Shown piece by piece: positions 15,540 to 23,886 of a stretch of 34,466 nt of DNA. Made by a program: the position numbers and the translations under genes. The notes under the pieces were generated by a model. That model saw only the letters and a list, made by a program, of their open reading frames with translations. It searched no databases and was not told the origin of the DNA. Source of the DNA: Verrucomicrobiota bacterium (GTDB lineage: Bacteria; Verrucomicrobiota; Verrucomicrobiia; Chthoniobacterales; UBA10450); NCBI GenBank assembly GCA_003219435.1, contig QHOW01000091.1, positions 1 through 34,466 on the forward strand, read 5' to 3'. The first letter of the stretch is position 1. Each line of letters starts with the position of its first letter.

Positions 15540-17603
15540 TCAGTGCAGATCGAAGCAGCGCTGAATGTCGTAAACCGCGTAGCCGTCGGACTCGAATGAC
15601 GAGCGATCGCGAAACTCGGCGGGCCAGACGTTGGGATCGCCTGGATGAACCACGTACCAGCGAATGCCAGTTTCGCGGACACTGCGCTGCAAGTCCGGAA
15701 TGTTTGTCGCCTGCTGCAGACTTTCCAGCTTCCGTAGCTGCTCCTGGTAAGGAGACTCTCGGAAAGCCTTGCTGGCGCTAGTCCAGACATCAAGTCTGGC
15801 TGCAAAAGAGGGCCGTTCGGCCAGACCCGCCAGGATAAGGACTTGGTCCAAATGCGAGTCTTGAGCGACGGCGTTGGCAGGAAGCTGGCTGCGGATGTAG
15901 TGGGCGCAGTCGATCAGGCCGCGATCCACGCGCAAGCTGGAAAACTCATCTGCTCCTGCCCACCTTCCGCGCTGTAGCCCGGATCCATAATACAAAGGAA
16001 CCCATATTAACGCGATGATACTAACAACCATCGCCCTGGTCCACAGCCGTGGACGATCCTCCGCCACCATGAGAAAAAGACGTCCTGCAGCAAGCGACCC
16101 TACCAGCCAATACACCCACACGAACGGGTGCTGCATGAATTCGTACGCATTATCCGATGTTCCATTTCTACCCAAACAAAAAGCCATCAGGAAAAGAATG
16201 ACTATCGCGGCTACCGATATCCCCTCCGATACCCGCCACGTTTTCCGCCAGGCCGTGAAAAGCCAAACAATTGGAGCGACGACCGCGAAAACCCCCAGAG
16301 CATTAACCCAAAGTAAACCGAAGGCTTCCGCCAGGTGAGAAGGAAACGGCTGCCCGGCGCTGAAAACCTGATACCAACGCTCAACACGCGTACCTCTGGC
16401 CAGGTTTGCCAATATTTTCCAATACCAATCACTCCCGGAGAAATCTAGGCGCACACTCGGCCCGACATAAAAGCGGTTCGTCAACGGGAGGAGGCCTATC
16501 CCCGCCGCGGCACAACCGGCGAGCACGAGCCATTGCCAGCGTCTGCGCGGCGGCCAGACTACAACGGCAAAAGAAAACAGCAGTGGAAATGCCGCCGCGA
16601 AGACCTGAACCTTGAAGAGAGACACGAGCCCACCTACGACCGCCCCTGATGCTATCCAGACGCGCCGCCGTTCGCGCGCCCCTTTGATGATAAGTATCAG
16701 TGCTGTTCCAGCAAACGCCACGCCGTAAAGACCTGCAGGAGAAACGTGTTGGAGCCAATAGTAACCGTAGGCGGGATGGGCGAGGTTTAACAACCAGGCG
16801 TCAGGTATTAGGGAGGTAGCCATGAGGGCCGCAAGTCCCGCCCCTTGATTCCACATTGCGCGGCCCAGGGCATAGCTGGCCAATCCCGTAAGGAATGACC
16901 CGAATGGCGCCCAGAAGCCTACGACTGTTTCATAAGCCCTGACATGTCCTACCTTAGCTAAACACGATGGCAGTGAGTAGCTGCCGTAATGGTAGAAGAT
17001 TGCGGGAAAGCCTTTCCACTCATAGTTACCAACTTGAGCCAAAGTTTCGGACCCCAAGCTGCGCGCAACGATAGTTGCGTGGAGGAAAAAATCCGACCAC
17101 GGCTTGAACACGATTGCGTCTTTGACCGTCTTCGTGGGCAAAATGAGATCTTGAGACCAGCCGGTTGCTGCAACAAGGCTCACGATCACGCTTAGCAGCC
17201 CCAGAGCAGAAAGCCGGCCACGCGGGCGATGTGGCAGAAGCTTCGGGATGCCCGCGACGGCGACCAGAAGCACAATCAGCAGAAGCCACAGTGAGAGTGG
17301 CACGAAGACCTTCCAGGCCATCCCCGCGACACAGACAACGGCAACCCCTAAGAGGAAATCGAGTGCGAAAAAGGATGGCAACCGCAGCACTGCTGTGACG
17401 ATGCCACCGGCTCTGAGCAGAAGCCACGGCAGCACTGCAAGAAACACTACGGAACGCGGGCTAAAGCTCCCACTGGCAAGTGTTATCCAGACGCTAAGGA
17501 AGGCCGAAATCGCAACGCACGCTAGCAAGCCGCATGTATCGAACCCGTGTGCGGGTTGCTGCTTTTGTTCCGCCCTCTTGGTTAGTTGCTCAATTTCACC
17601 CAT
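15540..17603 (-). CDS. Large polytopic membrane protein (GT-C-like), unknown specificity
   Basis: 687 residues from the ATG at 17603 (MGEIEQLTKRAEQ). I chose this over the track start at 17654 because AAGGAG sits 4 nt upstream and the longer form overlaps the wecE stop. A short charged N-terminus precedes about 12 hydrophobic helices through roughly residue 510, then a soluble C-terminal domain of ~130 residues (YIRSQLPANAVAQDSH...). The acidic and aromatic loop FKPWSDFFLHATIVA after the early helices is in the place of the GT-C catalytic loop. This topology resembles polysaccharide-cluster membrane glycosyltransferases or polymerase-like proteins. It could be the missing polymerase or a lipid-linked sugar transferase, but that is inference. 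Confidence 0.75.
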   Translation of the reverse strand: MGEIEQLTKRAEQKQQPAHGFDTCGLLACVAISAFLSVWITLASGSFSPRSVVFLAVLPWLLLRAGGIVTAVLRLPSFFALDFLLGVAVVCVAGMAWKVFVPLSLWLLLIVLLVAVAGIPKLLPHRPRGRLSALGLLSVIVSLVAATGWSQDLILPTKTVKDAIVFKPWSDFFLHATIVARSLGSETLAQVGNYEWKGFPAIFYHYGSYSLPSCLAKVGHVRAYETVVGFWAPFGSFLTGLASYALGRAMWNQGAGLAALMATSLIPDAWLLNLAHPAYGYYWLQHVSPAGLYGVAFAGTALILIIKGARERRRVWIASGAVVGGLVSLFKVQVFAAAFPLLFSFAVVVWPPRRRWQWLVLAGCAAAGIGLLPLTNRFYVGPSVRLDFSGSDWYWKILANLARGTRVERWYQVFSAGQPFPSHLAEAFGLLWVNALGVFAVVAPIVWLFTAWRKTWRVSEGISVAAIVILFLMAFCLGRNGTSDNAYEFMQHPFVWVYWLVGSLAAGRLFLMVAEDRPRLWTRAMVVSIIALIWVPLYYGSGLQRGRWAGADEFSSLRVDRGLIDCAHYIRSQLPANAVAQDSHLDQVLILAGLAERPSFAARLDVWTSASKAFRESPYQEQLRKLESLQQATNIPDLQRSVRETGIRWYVVHPGDPNVWPAEFRDRSSFESDGYAVYDIQRCFDLH

Positions 17604-17607
17604 CGCG

Positions 17608-17613
17608 CTCCTT
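17608..17613 (-). promoter_or_regulatory. Shine-Dalgarno AAGGAG that fixes the 17603 start
   Basis: AAGGAG on the minus strand, 4 nt before ATG 17603. It is the best ribosome binding site in the window and decides against the upstream in-frame ATG at 17654, which has none. Confidence 0.6.
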
Positions 17614-17638
17614 GAAGTTTCGGGTCTAACTCTCTGGC

Positions 17639-18781
17639 TCAGGCTTCCTGGCAATGAAACGCGCGCACGGCGTCAATCACCTGGGCCTGTTCCGAACTGC
17701 TCATTCCGGTGAAAAATGCAAGACGCACCAGGCGATCTGCCAAATCTTCCGTGACGGGACAATCGCCCTGGCGTCCGCCAAACCGCAATCCCATCGGCGA
17801 CAAATGCAGCGGCAGATAATGAAACACAGCCAAAATTCCAAGTCCTGCAAGATGCGAGATCAACGCCTGCCGCGCTTCGAATGAGGGCATGATCAAATAA
17901 AACATGTGGTAGCTTTGATCGCATTCAGGGGGGACAACCGGTAGGCGAACACCGTTCGTTTTGGCCCAGGAAGCCAACTCGCGCGCGTAGGTTTGCCAGA
18001 TTTGACGCCGCATTGACTGAATCTGCTCGCGGTGTTCAAGCTGTGCGCAGAGGAAAGCCGCCAGCAGGTCTGAAGGCAGATAGCTCGATCCGACATCGAT
18101 CCAGGTATATTTGTCAATCTCGCCGCGGAAAAACCGGCTCCGATCGGTTCCCTTTTCCCGAAGAACTTCGGCCCGCTGATTAAATTGTTCGTCGTTGATC
18201 AGAAGGGCACCGCCTTCTCCGCACGAGAAATTCTTTGTCTCGTGAAAACTGAGAGCTGCGAGCGGCCCAAGCGTGCCGAGATAGTGTCCGCGGTATCTTC
18301 CATAAAGACCATGCGCGTTATCCTCGACCACTGCGATCTGATGTCGGTGTGCGATCGCCATGATCGTGTCCATTTCGCATCCGACACCTGCATAATGCAC
18401 AAGAAAAATCGCTTTTGTGTGCGCGGTAATGCGTTGCTCGATTTGGCTTTCATCAATGTTCAGCGTGTCCGCCCGAATATCCACGAAGACAGGCTTGGCA
18501 CCGCGTAAGACGAACGCATTTGTCGCAGAGGGAAACGTGAACGAGGGAATGATGACTTCGTCTCCGGGCCCGATGTTTAAGAGGAGCGCAGCCATTTCCA
18601 GCGCGTGCGTGCAGGACGTCGTCAGGAGCGCCTTCTGAATCCCAAGCGATTGTTCGAGGAGGAGGTGGCATTGCGCGGTGAAGCTGCCGTCGCCGGAAAA
18701 TTTCGGGGCCGCGATGGCGACGCGAATGTAATCAAGTTCATCTCCCGTCGCGTATGGTCGATTGAAAGGAATGCGGATCAT
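17639..18781 (-). CDS. wecE: dTDP-4-amino-4,6-dideoxygalactose transaminase (WecE type), copy 1
   Basis: 380 residues, a DegT/DnrJ/EryC1/StrS-family PLP aminotransferase. It has IPFNRPYATGDEL, TTSCTHALEMAALLL, PGDEVIIPSFTF, VVEDNAHGLYGRY, and the PLP lysine in SFHETKNFSCGEGG (K183). Then come REKGTDRSRFFRGEIDKYTW, DVGSSYLPSDLLAA, and the HYLPLHLSPMG tail. These blocks match WecE/RffA, which aminates dTDP-4-keto-6-deoxyglucose to dTDP-4-amino-4,6-dideoxy-D-galactose (Fuc4N, as in enterobacterial common antigen) using glutamate. The true sugar might differ. A related intact copy is at 20655-21806 and a fragment at 19680-19850. A methyltransferase gene follows upstream with a 38-bp gap. Confidence 0.93.
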   Translation of the reverse strand: MIRIPFNRPYATGDELDYIRVAIAAPKFSGDGSFTAQCHLLLEQSLGIQKALLTTSCTHALEMAALLLNIGPGDEVIIPSFTFPSATNAFVLRGAKPVFVDIRADTLNIDESQIEQRITAHTKAIFLVHYAGVGCEMDTIMAIAHRHQIAVVEDNAHGLYGRYRGHYLGTLGPLAALSFHETKNFSCGEGGALLINDEQFNQRAEVLREKGTDRSRFFRGEIDKYTWIDVGSSYLPSDLLAAFLCAQLEHREQIQSMRRQIWQTYARELASWAKTNGVRLPVVPPECDQSYHMFYLIMPSFEARQALISHLAGLGILAVFHYLPLHLSPMGLRFGGRQGDCPVTEDLADRLVRLAFFTGMSSSEQAQVIDAVRAFHCQEA

Positions 18782-18819
18782 TGTTCAGTCGCTGGCCTTT
18801 TTGCAAGAATCACAGACCG

Positions 18820-19437
18820 TCACTTTTCGCATTCCAGAACGACAGTCACGTACGGGATGCGCATTGGTTTCGTGTCCACGGATGCTTTGACATTTCTAAA
18901 AACCTTCTCCGCAAGCTCGCGGTACTGCTGCTCGGTTCGGATATTCCGGCCCCGATCATGAGACATAATGTACTTGGAAAACGCGCCGTGGTTCGGGACC
19001 CAACATGGATCATGCGACACAAATCGGCCTCCATTCTTTAGCGCGTCATAAGCGAACTGAATACAATCCGCGGCATCCTCATCGTCCAGGTGATGTAAGA
19101 CACTGACTGCTGTCACAATATCGGCATTCTTAAATCGCAAGTCGCCGCGAAGGGAGTGTGTGTCGCCAACTACGAAAGTCCCCTTGCTGCCGTACGTGCG
19201 CTTGGCAGCAGCAATGTAATCGGGATTGATGTCGAATCCGACATACTGGACGTCCGGAAGGCACTGTAGAGCCTGCGCCGGCCCACACCCGATGTCGATC
19301 ACCTTGTCGCCGGCCTTGGCCCGAACGTGGTTCTGCACAATCCTGCGACGCCCCGCATTTCCTCCAACGGCAGCTTGAAACACGTTATATAGCAATGGGA
19401 CTTTCAACCAGCGCGATAATCCAGAGTCACTCTGCAT
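18820..19437 (-). CDS. Class I SAM-dependent methyltransferase
   Basis: 205 residues. It has motif I VIDIGCGPAQAL (about 46-57), VGFDINPDYI, TFVVGDTHSL, AVSVLHHLDDEDA, and LKNGGRFVSHDPCWVP: a complete Rossmann-fold methyltransferase core in the right order. The SRWLKVPLLYNVFQAAVGGNAGRR head is typical of small methyltransferases in O-antigen clusters. It lies between wecE copy 1 and the remains of another wecE, so a sugar N- or O-methylation role is plausible. Exact target unknown. Confidence 0.85.
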   Translation of the reverse strand: MQSDSGLSRWLKVPLLYNVFQAAVGGNAGRRRIVQNHVRAKAGDKVIDIGCGPAQALQCLPDVQYVGFDINPDYIAAAKRTYGSKGTFVVGDTHSLRGDLRFKNADIVTAVSVLHHLDDEDAADCIQFAYDALKNGGRFVSHDPCWVPNHGAFSKYIMSHDRGRNIRTEQQYRELAEKVFRNVKASVDTKPMRIPYVTVVLECEK

Positions 19438-19679
19438 GTTGGGATCAATTCGCGTTGCTGCGTCTGGTTAAGTGTGCGCGTTTCATTTCGTTGTCAGGGC
19501 TGAAGCCACTTATGAAAGTAATGTCTTGCCCCGGAGATTCTTCAACCGAGTTTGTGCAGCGTGTGCTGGGCTGGATGATTGGTGACGTGTGCTGGCCCGA
19601 TGAGATATTCCGCGAAACCACGTGCGATGGCCATGCCTTCGAGGGTGAGAGCCGTCCTTGACCCACGCGTTGCGACAAA

Positions 19680-19850
19680 TGCCAGATCAACCCTTGGCGA
19701 CGATCGAGCGACAGCAAGATTAAGTAAAACATGTGATAACTCTGCTCGCACTCGGGTGGAATCGTCGAAAGTCGCACCCCATTGTCCGTAGCCCAATCGC
19801 TTAATCCTCGCACGTAATTTTCCCAGACCTGTTGAAATGCCGATTGAATT
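19680..19850 (-). pseudogene. WecE-type aminotransferase fragment
   Basis: The minus-strand frame reads QQVWENYVRGLSDWATDNGV... then STIPPECEQSYHMFYLILLSL and RRQGLIWHL, matching the C-terminal third of the WecE copies (compare PPECDQSYHMFYLIM). Upstream it breaks straight into a methyltransferase pseudogene, and downstream the frame loses homology. A third wecE in this 4-kb stretch therefore survives only as a fragment. Confidence 0.75.
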
Positions 19851-19854
19851 TAGT

Positions 19855-20456
19855 CCCGATATTATCGGCGCATATGCCGCGGGTATTCATCGATCTTGCT
19901 CCAAAGGAAGGAATGCTGCGAAACGGTTAGAAGAATACCACCCCATTGGCGCACTGCCCAGTACACTTGCGAGAAGGACTAATTCGTCATCCCCCATGTG
20001 TTCCAGTACGTCAAAAGCGCCGATCACATCAAACTGATTTTCGAAAGGTATCTGGCGCGCGTCCATTTGGAATAGATCTACACCAGGCACTCGATCGGCG
20101 GCCAGGCGCAAACCCACTGAGGAAACTTCGCCGCCCCCCAAGGTAAGCCGGCGCAGCGCTTTCCCGATACCGACCAGGACGAAATCGGTTCCGCAACCAA
20201 TTTCAAAAAAATTGTCGCGTCTGGAAAATAGTGTTCGAGGGCCCAGCAAAGCAAACGATTGCGGGAACGAAATCAGAAACTCCAGGGTTCCAGTTCGGCA
20301 AGTCTGCCGAAAGAACTCGCGTCGAATCCTTCGCTCTTTTCGGCCAGTTGTGGAGCGAAAGCCAAATGGCCGCCGAGCCATTTCGGTTCGTAAAGGCAAG
20401 ACGGACACTGCCAGGTCGCACCATCGAATATTTGCCGCAGTTACACCGAGTCTCAT
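19855..20456 (-). pseudogene. Class I SAM methyltransferase, multiply broken
   Basis: Homology runs across three frames: GFDASSFGRLAELEPWSF, then TGA, then FRSRNRLLCWALEHYFPDA. It goes on in frame 2 with FFEIGCGT, GKALRRLTLGGGEVSSVGL and DVIGAFDVLEHM, then in another frame WGGILLTVSQHSFLWSKIDEY. The pattern is that of a family reading FWFRARNRLI...FFEIGCGTGFVL...FDVLEH...VPQH.WLWS..DEY. At least one nonsense codon and two frameshifts (one in a T-run before EIGCGT) are present, so it is dead. It joins directly to the wecE fragment. Confidence 0.8.
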
Positions 20457-20489
20457 CAGAGCTTGTCATTAGTTCCCGTCTTCATCTTT

Positions 20490-20599
20490 AAGTCATCTCA
20501 CAAATACCGATCGCAGGGTTGTAGCCGCGCCTCTGTGAGGCGCGTGCGCACGGCACACAGCGCCGTGGCTACAGCAGCTTGGCATTTATGAGATGACTT
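20490..20599. repeat. Nested palindromic element (cloverleaf-like)
   Basis: Outer arms AAGTCATCTCACAAAT (20490-20505) and ATTTATGAGATGACTT (20584-20599) are inverted with one mismatch in 16. Inside, TGTAGCC (20520-20526) pairs with GGCTACA (20567-20573). Within that lie two hairpins: GCGCCTC-tgt-GAGGCGC (20527-20543) and CACGGC-acacagc-GCCGTG (20549-20567). The whole folds as a four-arm cloverleaf of 110 bp. It lies between the wecE copy 2 stop and the methyltransferase pseudogene. It is probably a MITE/REPIN-like unit, as it has no coding capacity. Confidence 0.7.
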
Positions 20600-20654
20600 A
20601 TTATCACGTCCTAGCCGATTGTAATGTCAGCGCGGATGGCGACTAGTTGGCGAG

Positions 20655-21806
20655 TTAGCTTGCTTCCCATCTAAAATCCTTTAAGGCGGCTACAACTCGC
20701 ATCTGCTCCGCTTCAGTGAGGTCGTTATAGAATGGCAAGCGGACTAAGCGGTTGCTTACCTCTTCGGTTACGGGACAGTCACCCTTTTTCCCACCGAATT
20801 TCCGGCCCATGCGTGAGAAGTGGAGAGGCAGGTAATGAAAAACGCTACTGATTTCACGAGTGTTCAAATAAGCGATGAGTGCCTGACGCGCCTGAAGTGA
20901 AGGCAACACTAGGTAAAACATGTGGTACGGTTGCTCGCACTGCGATGGCACTGTTGGGATCTGCACACGGCGAGCGGCCGCCCAATCCCTGAGGTTCTCC
21001 TCGTAATACTTCCAAATCCGCTTCCGTTTTGACTGAATAATCTCGCGAGTTTCCAGTTGAGCGTAGAGGAAAGCCGCGAGAATATCCGACGGCAAGTAAC
21101 TCGAGCCGATGTCCAGCCAGGTATATTTGTCTACCTGGCCACGAAAAAAACGGCTGCGGTTGGTCCCCTTTTCCCGAACGATCTCGGCGCGCTCGATATA
21201 CTGAGGGTCGTTAATCAACAAAGCGCCGCCTTCGCCACAGGTAAAATTCTTACTTTCGTGAAAGCTCAACGTAGCTAGACAACCGAAAGTACCCAGATGC
21301 TTGCCCCTGTACTTTCCAAACAACCCGTGGGCGTTATCTTCGACTACGGGAACGCCGTGTCGCCCAGCCACCTCCAGAATGGTATCCATCTCGCATGCAA
21401 CGCCAGCGTAGTGGACTACCAAGATGGCCTTTGTCCGAGACGTAATTAGACAGTCCAGCAGTTTTTCGTCCAGATTCAGAGTGTCCCGCCTTATATCTAT
21501 GAAGACGGGCCGAGCGCCCCGCAGGACAAAGGCATTAACGGTGGAAACGAAGGTGAACGAAGGCGCAATCACCTCATCGCCCGGTTTGATGTCGAGGAGT
21601 AACGCCGCCATTTCGAGTGCGTGCGTACAAGACGTGGTGAGCAGTGCTTTGGGAGTGCCAAGCTCCTTCTCAAGCAGAGCATGGCATTTTTTGGTAAACG
21701 CACCGTCTCCAGAAATCTGGCAGTTAGCGATCGCTTGTTGAATAAACTCAAGCTCTCTTCCGGAGAAGTATGGGTGGTTGAAGGGAATGTTGGAGGGACG
21801 GCTCAC
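20655..21806 (-). CDS. wecE: dTDP-4-amino-4,6-dideoxygalactose transaminase (WecE type), copy 2
   Basis: 383 residues, the same family and order of motifs as copy 1: IPFNHPYFSGREL, TTSCTHALEMAALLL, PGDEVIAPSFTF, VVEDNAHGLFGKY, the PLP lysine in SFHESKNFTCGEGG (K186), REKGTNRSRFFRGQVDKYTW, and HYLPLHFSRMG. It is clearly similar to copy 1 but differs at many residues, so the duplication is old or the two were acquired separately. They may act on different nucleotide sugars or be redundant. It lies alone between a nested palindrome and a 300-bp gap, on the same strand as the rest. Which copy is active cannot be told. Confidence 0.93.
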   Translation of the reverse strand: MSRPSNIPFNHPYFSGRELEFIQQAIANCQISGDGAFTKKCHALLEKELGTPKALLTTSCTHALEMAALLLDIKPGDEVIAPSFTFVSTVNAFVLRGARPVFIDIRRDTLNLDEKLLDCLITSRTKAILVVHYAGVACEMDTILEVAGRHGVPVVEDNAHGLFGKYRGKHLGTFGCLATLSFHESKNFTCGEGGALLINDPQYIERAEIVREKGTNRSRFFRGQVDKYTWLDIGSSYLPSDILAAFLYAQLETREIIQSKRKRIWKYYEENLRDWAAARRVQIPTVPSQCEQPYHMFYLVLPSLQARQALIAYLNTREISSVFHYLPLHFSRMGRKFGGKKGDCPVTEEVSNRLVRLPFYNDLTEAEQMRVVAALKDFRWEAS

Positions 21807-22106
21807 TCTGCAAGAAGTCCGACGACTGATATGTTTAATTTTATTGTGCTAGCTACCAATGATTCCATTTATCACCCGCCCAGCTCCCGGACCTTTCGCC
21901 AAGGTCACGATCTCGTGAAAAAGAATACGCTCAAGCCTGGTACGAGCACAAAGCAAAGCTGATGAAAGGACAGGCATAGCTTAACGCAAATCAGTTATTT
22001 GTCACCATCCCAGGGAAACTCTCCCAGAGGTTCAAAGATTCGACCTCTCTTCATCCACCGCATACGATGTTCTCACCGGAGTAGCCAGTTTGGGGTCTCA
22101 CATATC
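21807..22106. other. 300-bp gap with a possible C-terminal gene remnant
   Basis: No full gene. The plus frame ending at the TAG 21977-21979 reads SREKEYAQAWYEHKAKLMKGQA. It has the look of a real protein tail, but no start or family can be assigned. The rest shows nothing I can name. Confidence 0.35.
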
Positions 22107-23033
22107 CTACCCCGGTGCAACTGAAGACACTTTTCGAAAAACGAAAATGTGCGTTGTGACCAGAGGCCAGCGAGTATTCCACGCCCTCCACCCCAGCTTG
22201 TTTACTAACTCCAGCGAAACCTGAATTAGACCGAGGATCCCGCCAAGACGACCCTGGGGAGCAGGACGAATCTCCACAATCTCAAATCCATGTCGCGCAA
22301 TCATCTGTTTTGTGCCTTCAATCGAGAAGAGCACCGTATGCCATGGCGCGGTAAGCGCCCCAGCCAGATCGGGCAAAGGTTTGCGCTTGTTGCCAAAACG
22401 AAAAAGATTGCCGACCAGCCTGAAGGTTGCCGCGGTTGGGTGCAGCGTTACGAGAAGCCCGTCATCTTTGAGCAGCCTGTGCACTGCCGACAAGACGGCG
22501 GCATGGTTAACCAAGTGTTCGAAAACAGCCGACATTGTGAGTGCCGAGACTTGACCTTCAAATTCTCTCAACGTGTTAAGATCGCCCTGTTGGATGGGTA
22601 AGCCACGCTGCTGGGCATACGCCACCTGATCCCGTGAGATCTCAACGCCCCGAGCGTCGAATCCCCGTTGAATCATCGCATTCACGAGATGACCCCAACC
22701 AGCGCCGAAATCAACGACCATGCCATTCACCCGGTAATCTGTCAGTACCTGAATAATGCTTGCACGGTATGTTCGTGAAACATTCCGCCACTTTTCTGGA
22801 TCCGAAAACTCCTTGGTCTGCTTGTACGCAACATATTCTGTTTGATAGGCTCGCCCCATCTCTGCTTCGTCCGGCATCGGAGAAAGTTGAATGGTCCCGC
22901 AAACCAAGCAGCGCATAAATGTATACGTTGAATAAGGACCGAAGAGTGTGAGTGGGCCTTGGCATACGATACAAGCCGTTGTTTGTGTCATCCGCGCCGC
23001 ACTGTAAATCTTTTTTCCCACTTTCAACTCCAC
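22107..23033 (-). CDS. Class I SAM methyltransferase with N-terminal zinc ribbon
   Basis: 308 residues with a GTG start in the track. A second start, ATG at 22991 (MTQTTACIVCQG), puts the Cys pair near the N-terminus and is equally possible. CIVCQG and CLVCGT form a zinc ribbon, then GRAYQTEYVAY, motif I VVDFGAGWGHL (about 112-122), ARGVEISRDQVAYA, LTMSAVFEHL, and LLKDDGLLVTLHPT. This ribbon-plus-methyltransferase layout is shared by sugar C-methyltransferases and by many glycan-cluster methyltransferases; the target here is unknown. It lies upstream of wecE copy 2 in the same direction and downstream of the chimeric transporter/acetyltransferase ORF. Confidence 0.85.
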   Translation of the reverse strand: MELKVGKKIYSAARMTQTTACIVCQGPLTLFGPYSTYTFMRCLVCGTIQLSPMPDEAEMGRAYQTEYVAYKQTKEFSDPEKWRNVSRTYRASIIQVLTDYRVNGMVVDFGAGWGHLVNAMIQRGFDARGVEISRDQVAYAQQRGLPIQQGDLNTLREFEGQVSALTMSAVFEHLVNHAAVLSAVHRLLKDDGLLVTLHPTAATFRLVGNLFRFGNKRKPLPDLAGALTAPWHTVLFSIEGTKQMIARHGFEIVEIRPAPQGRLGGILGLIQVSLELVNKLGWRAWNTRWPLVTTHIFVFRKVSSVAPG

Positions 23034-23112
23034 GTTTCTTAACTCGTCTGCTTTCTCAAAAGGAATAACCGTTGTTCTCCAACCAGTCTGTCATGATGGC
23101 TAGCCGCCAGCA

Positions 23113-23619
23113 CTACAGCTCTATCTCGTCGCTTTTCTTGTCCCAAAACGTCACTCGCTGCGGAACGTACACTTCTCGTTCTTCTGTATCTTTCATGATT
23201 ACGGCCCCAGCGCCAATCAGCGTGCGCGGCGCGATCTTGATCGAGTTGCGCAACGTGGCGTTTACGCCGATGAAACAATATTCACCAACGTCCACGTGAC
23301 CCGAGACGACTATATGCGAAGCGAGAAACACGTGATCGTGGATCACAGAATCATGGGGATAGGCATAGCTCAGTTCGAACTTCGTCAGTGCCGGCATCCA
23401 ACAAAGAAAGGCGAGGAAACCGGCGAACAGTCCGCCGATTATCGAGGGGTTAAAAACTAAACGAAGCAAAAACAATGCTCTTTCCCGGAATGACCGTGGA
23501 AAGACGCCCGCTTTGGCCACCTGCCATTTCAGGATCAATTGCCCGCAAACTGTGAGAACGATTACGGCAAAGATGTGTACGAAGTCGAAAAGTGATTTGT
23601 GATTAATTGCCCGGTTCAC
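23113..23619 (-). CDS. Chimeric ORF: SMR-transporter half fused to hexapeptide acetyltransferase half
   Basis: 168 codons (GTG start). Residues 1-87 are the first half of a small multidrug resistance/EmrE-like (DMT) protein: LTVCGQLILKW in helix 1, NPSIIGGLFAGFLAFLCW in helix 2, then KFELSYAYP, the family block that normally leads into helices 3-4. From residue ~89 it turns into the C-terminal left-handed beta-helix of a NeuD/PglD-type acetyltransferase (HDSVIHDHVFLAS, GYCFIG-like coil YCFIGVNATL, IGAGAVIMKDT, ...SDEIEL). That matches the C-terminus of the intact gene at 27361-28020 (DHCFLASHIVVSGHV, SSEIEL). The catalytic His of the family (GHD/HD) is kept as H89; the nucleotide-sugar-binding N-domain is lost. 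The fusion is in frame. It may be expressed, but probably arose by deletion. Confidence 0.75.
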   Translation of the reverse strand: MNRAINHKSLFDFVHIFAVIVLTVCGQLILKWQVAKAGVFPRSFRERALFLLRLVFNPSIIGGLFAGFLAFLCWMPALTKFELSYAYPHDSVIHDHVFLASHIVVSGHVDVGEYCFIGVNATLRNSIKIAPRTLIGAGAVIMKDTEEREVYVPQRVTFWDKKSDEIEL

Positions 23620-23886
23620 CTGTCCGTTTGTTGGGTGCAGTTTCTTTTTCTCTCTTTAGACAATTATATTATTCTTCTTTCTTCCTGTGAGGAATTCAAT
23701 AGCAATCATGTATCTTTGTTCATCAGAATCCAATCGGGCCAGGCTCGTTCGGCAGAGTTGTTGGCCGAGCGAGCGCCGCTGGCCCAATTTTACGGAGGAC
23801 TGGCGTCCTGGACAGCCGACAGATTGTTTGGCGAGCCTGGGGAGGAGGAGAACGGTCGAATCCGTGAGTTGCAGGAAAAAGACGAA

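Noticed and set aside
15540-17654. Longer start of the membrane protein at 17654
   Set aside because: It overlaps the wecE stop and has no ribosome binding site, whereas AAGGAG precedes the ATG at 17603.
20490-20599. Cloverleaf as a tRNA gene
   Set aside because: The fold is made of long palindromes with no tRNA consensus (no GG-TTC-A-T-C loop, no CCA-type acceptor).
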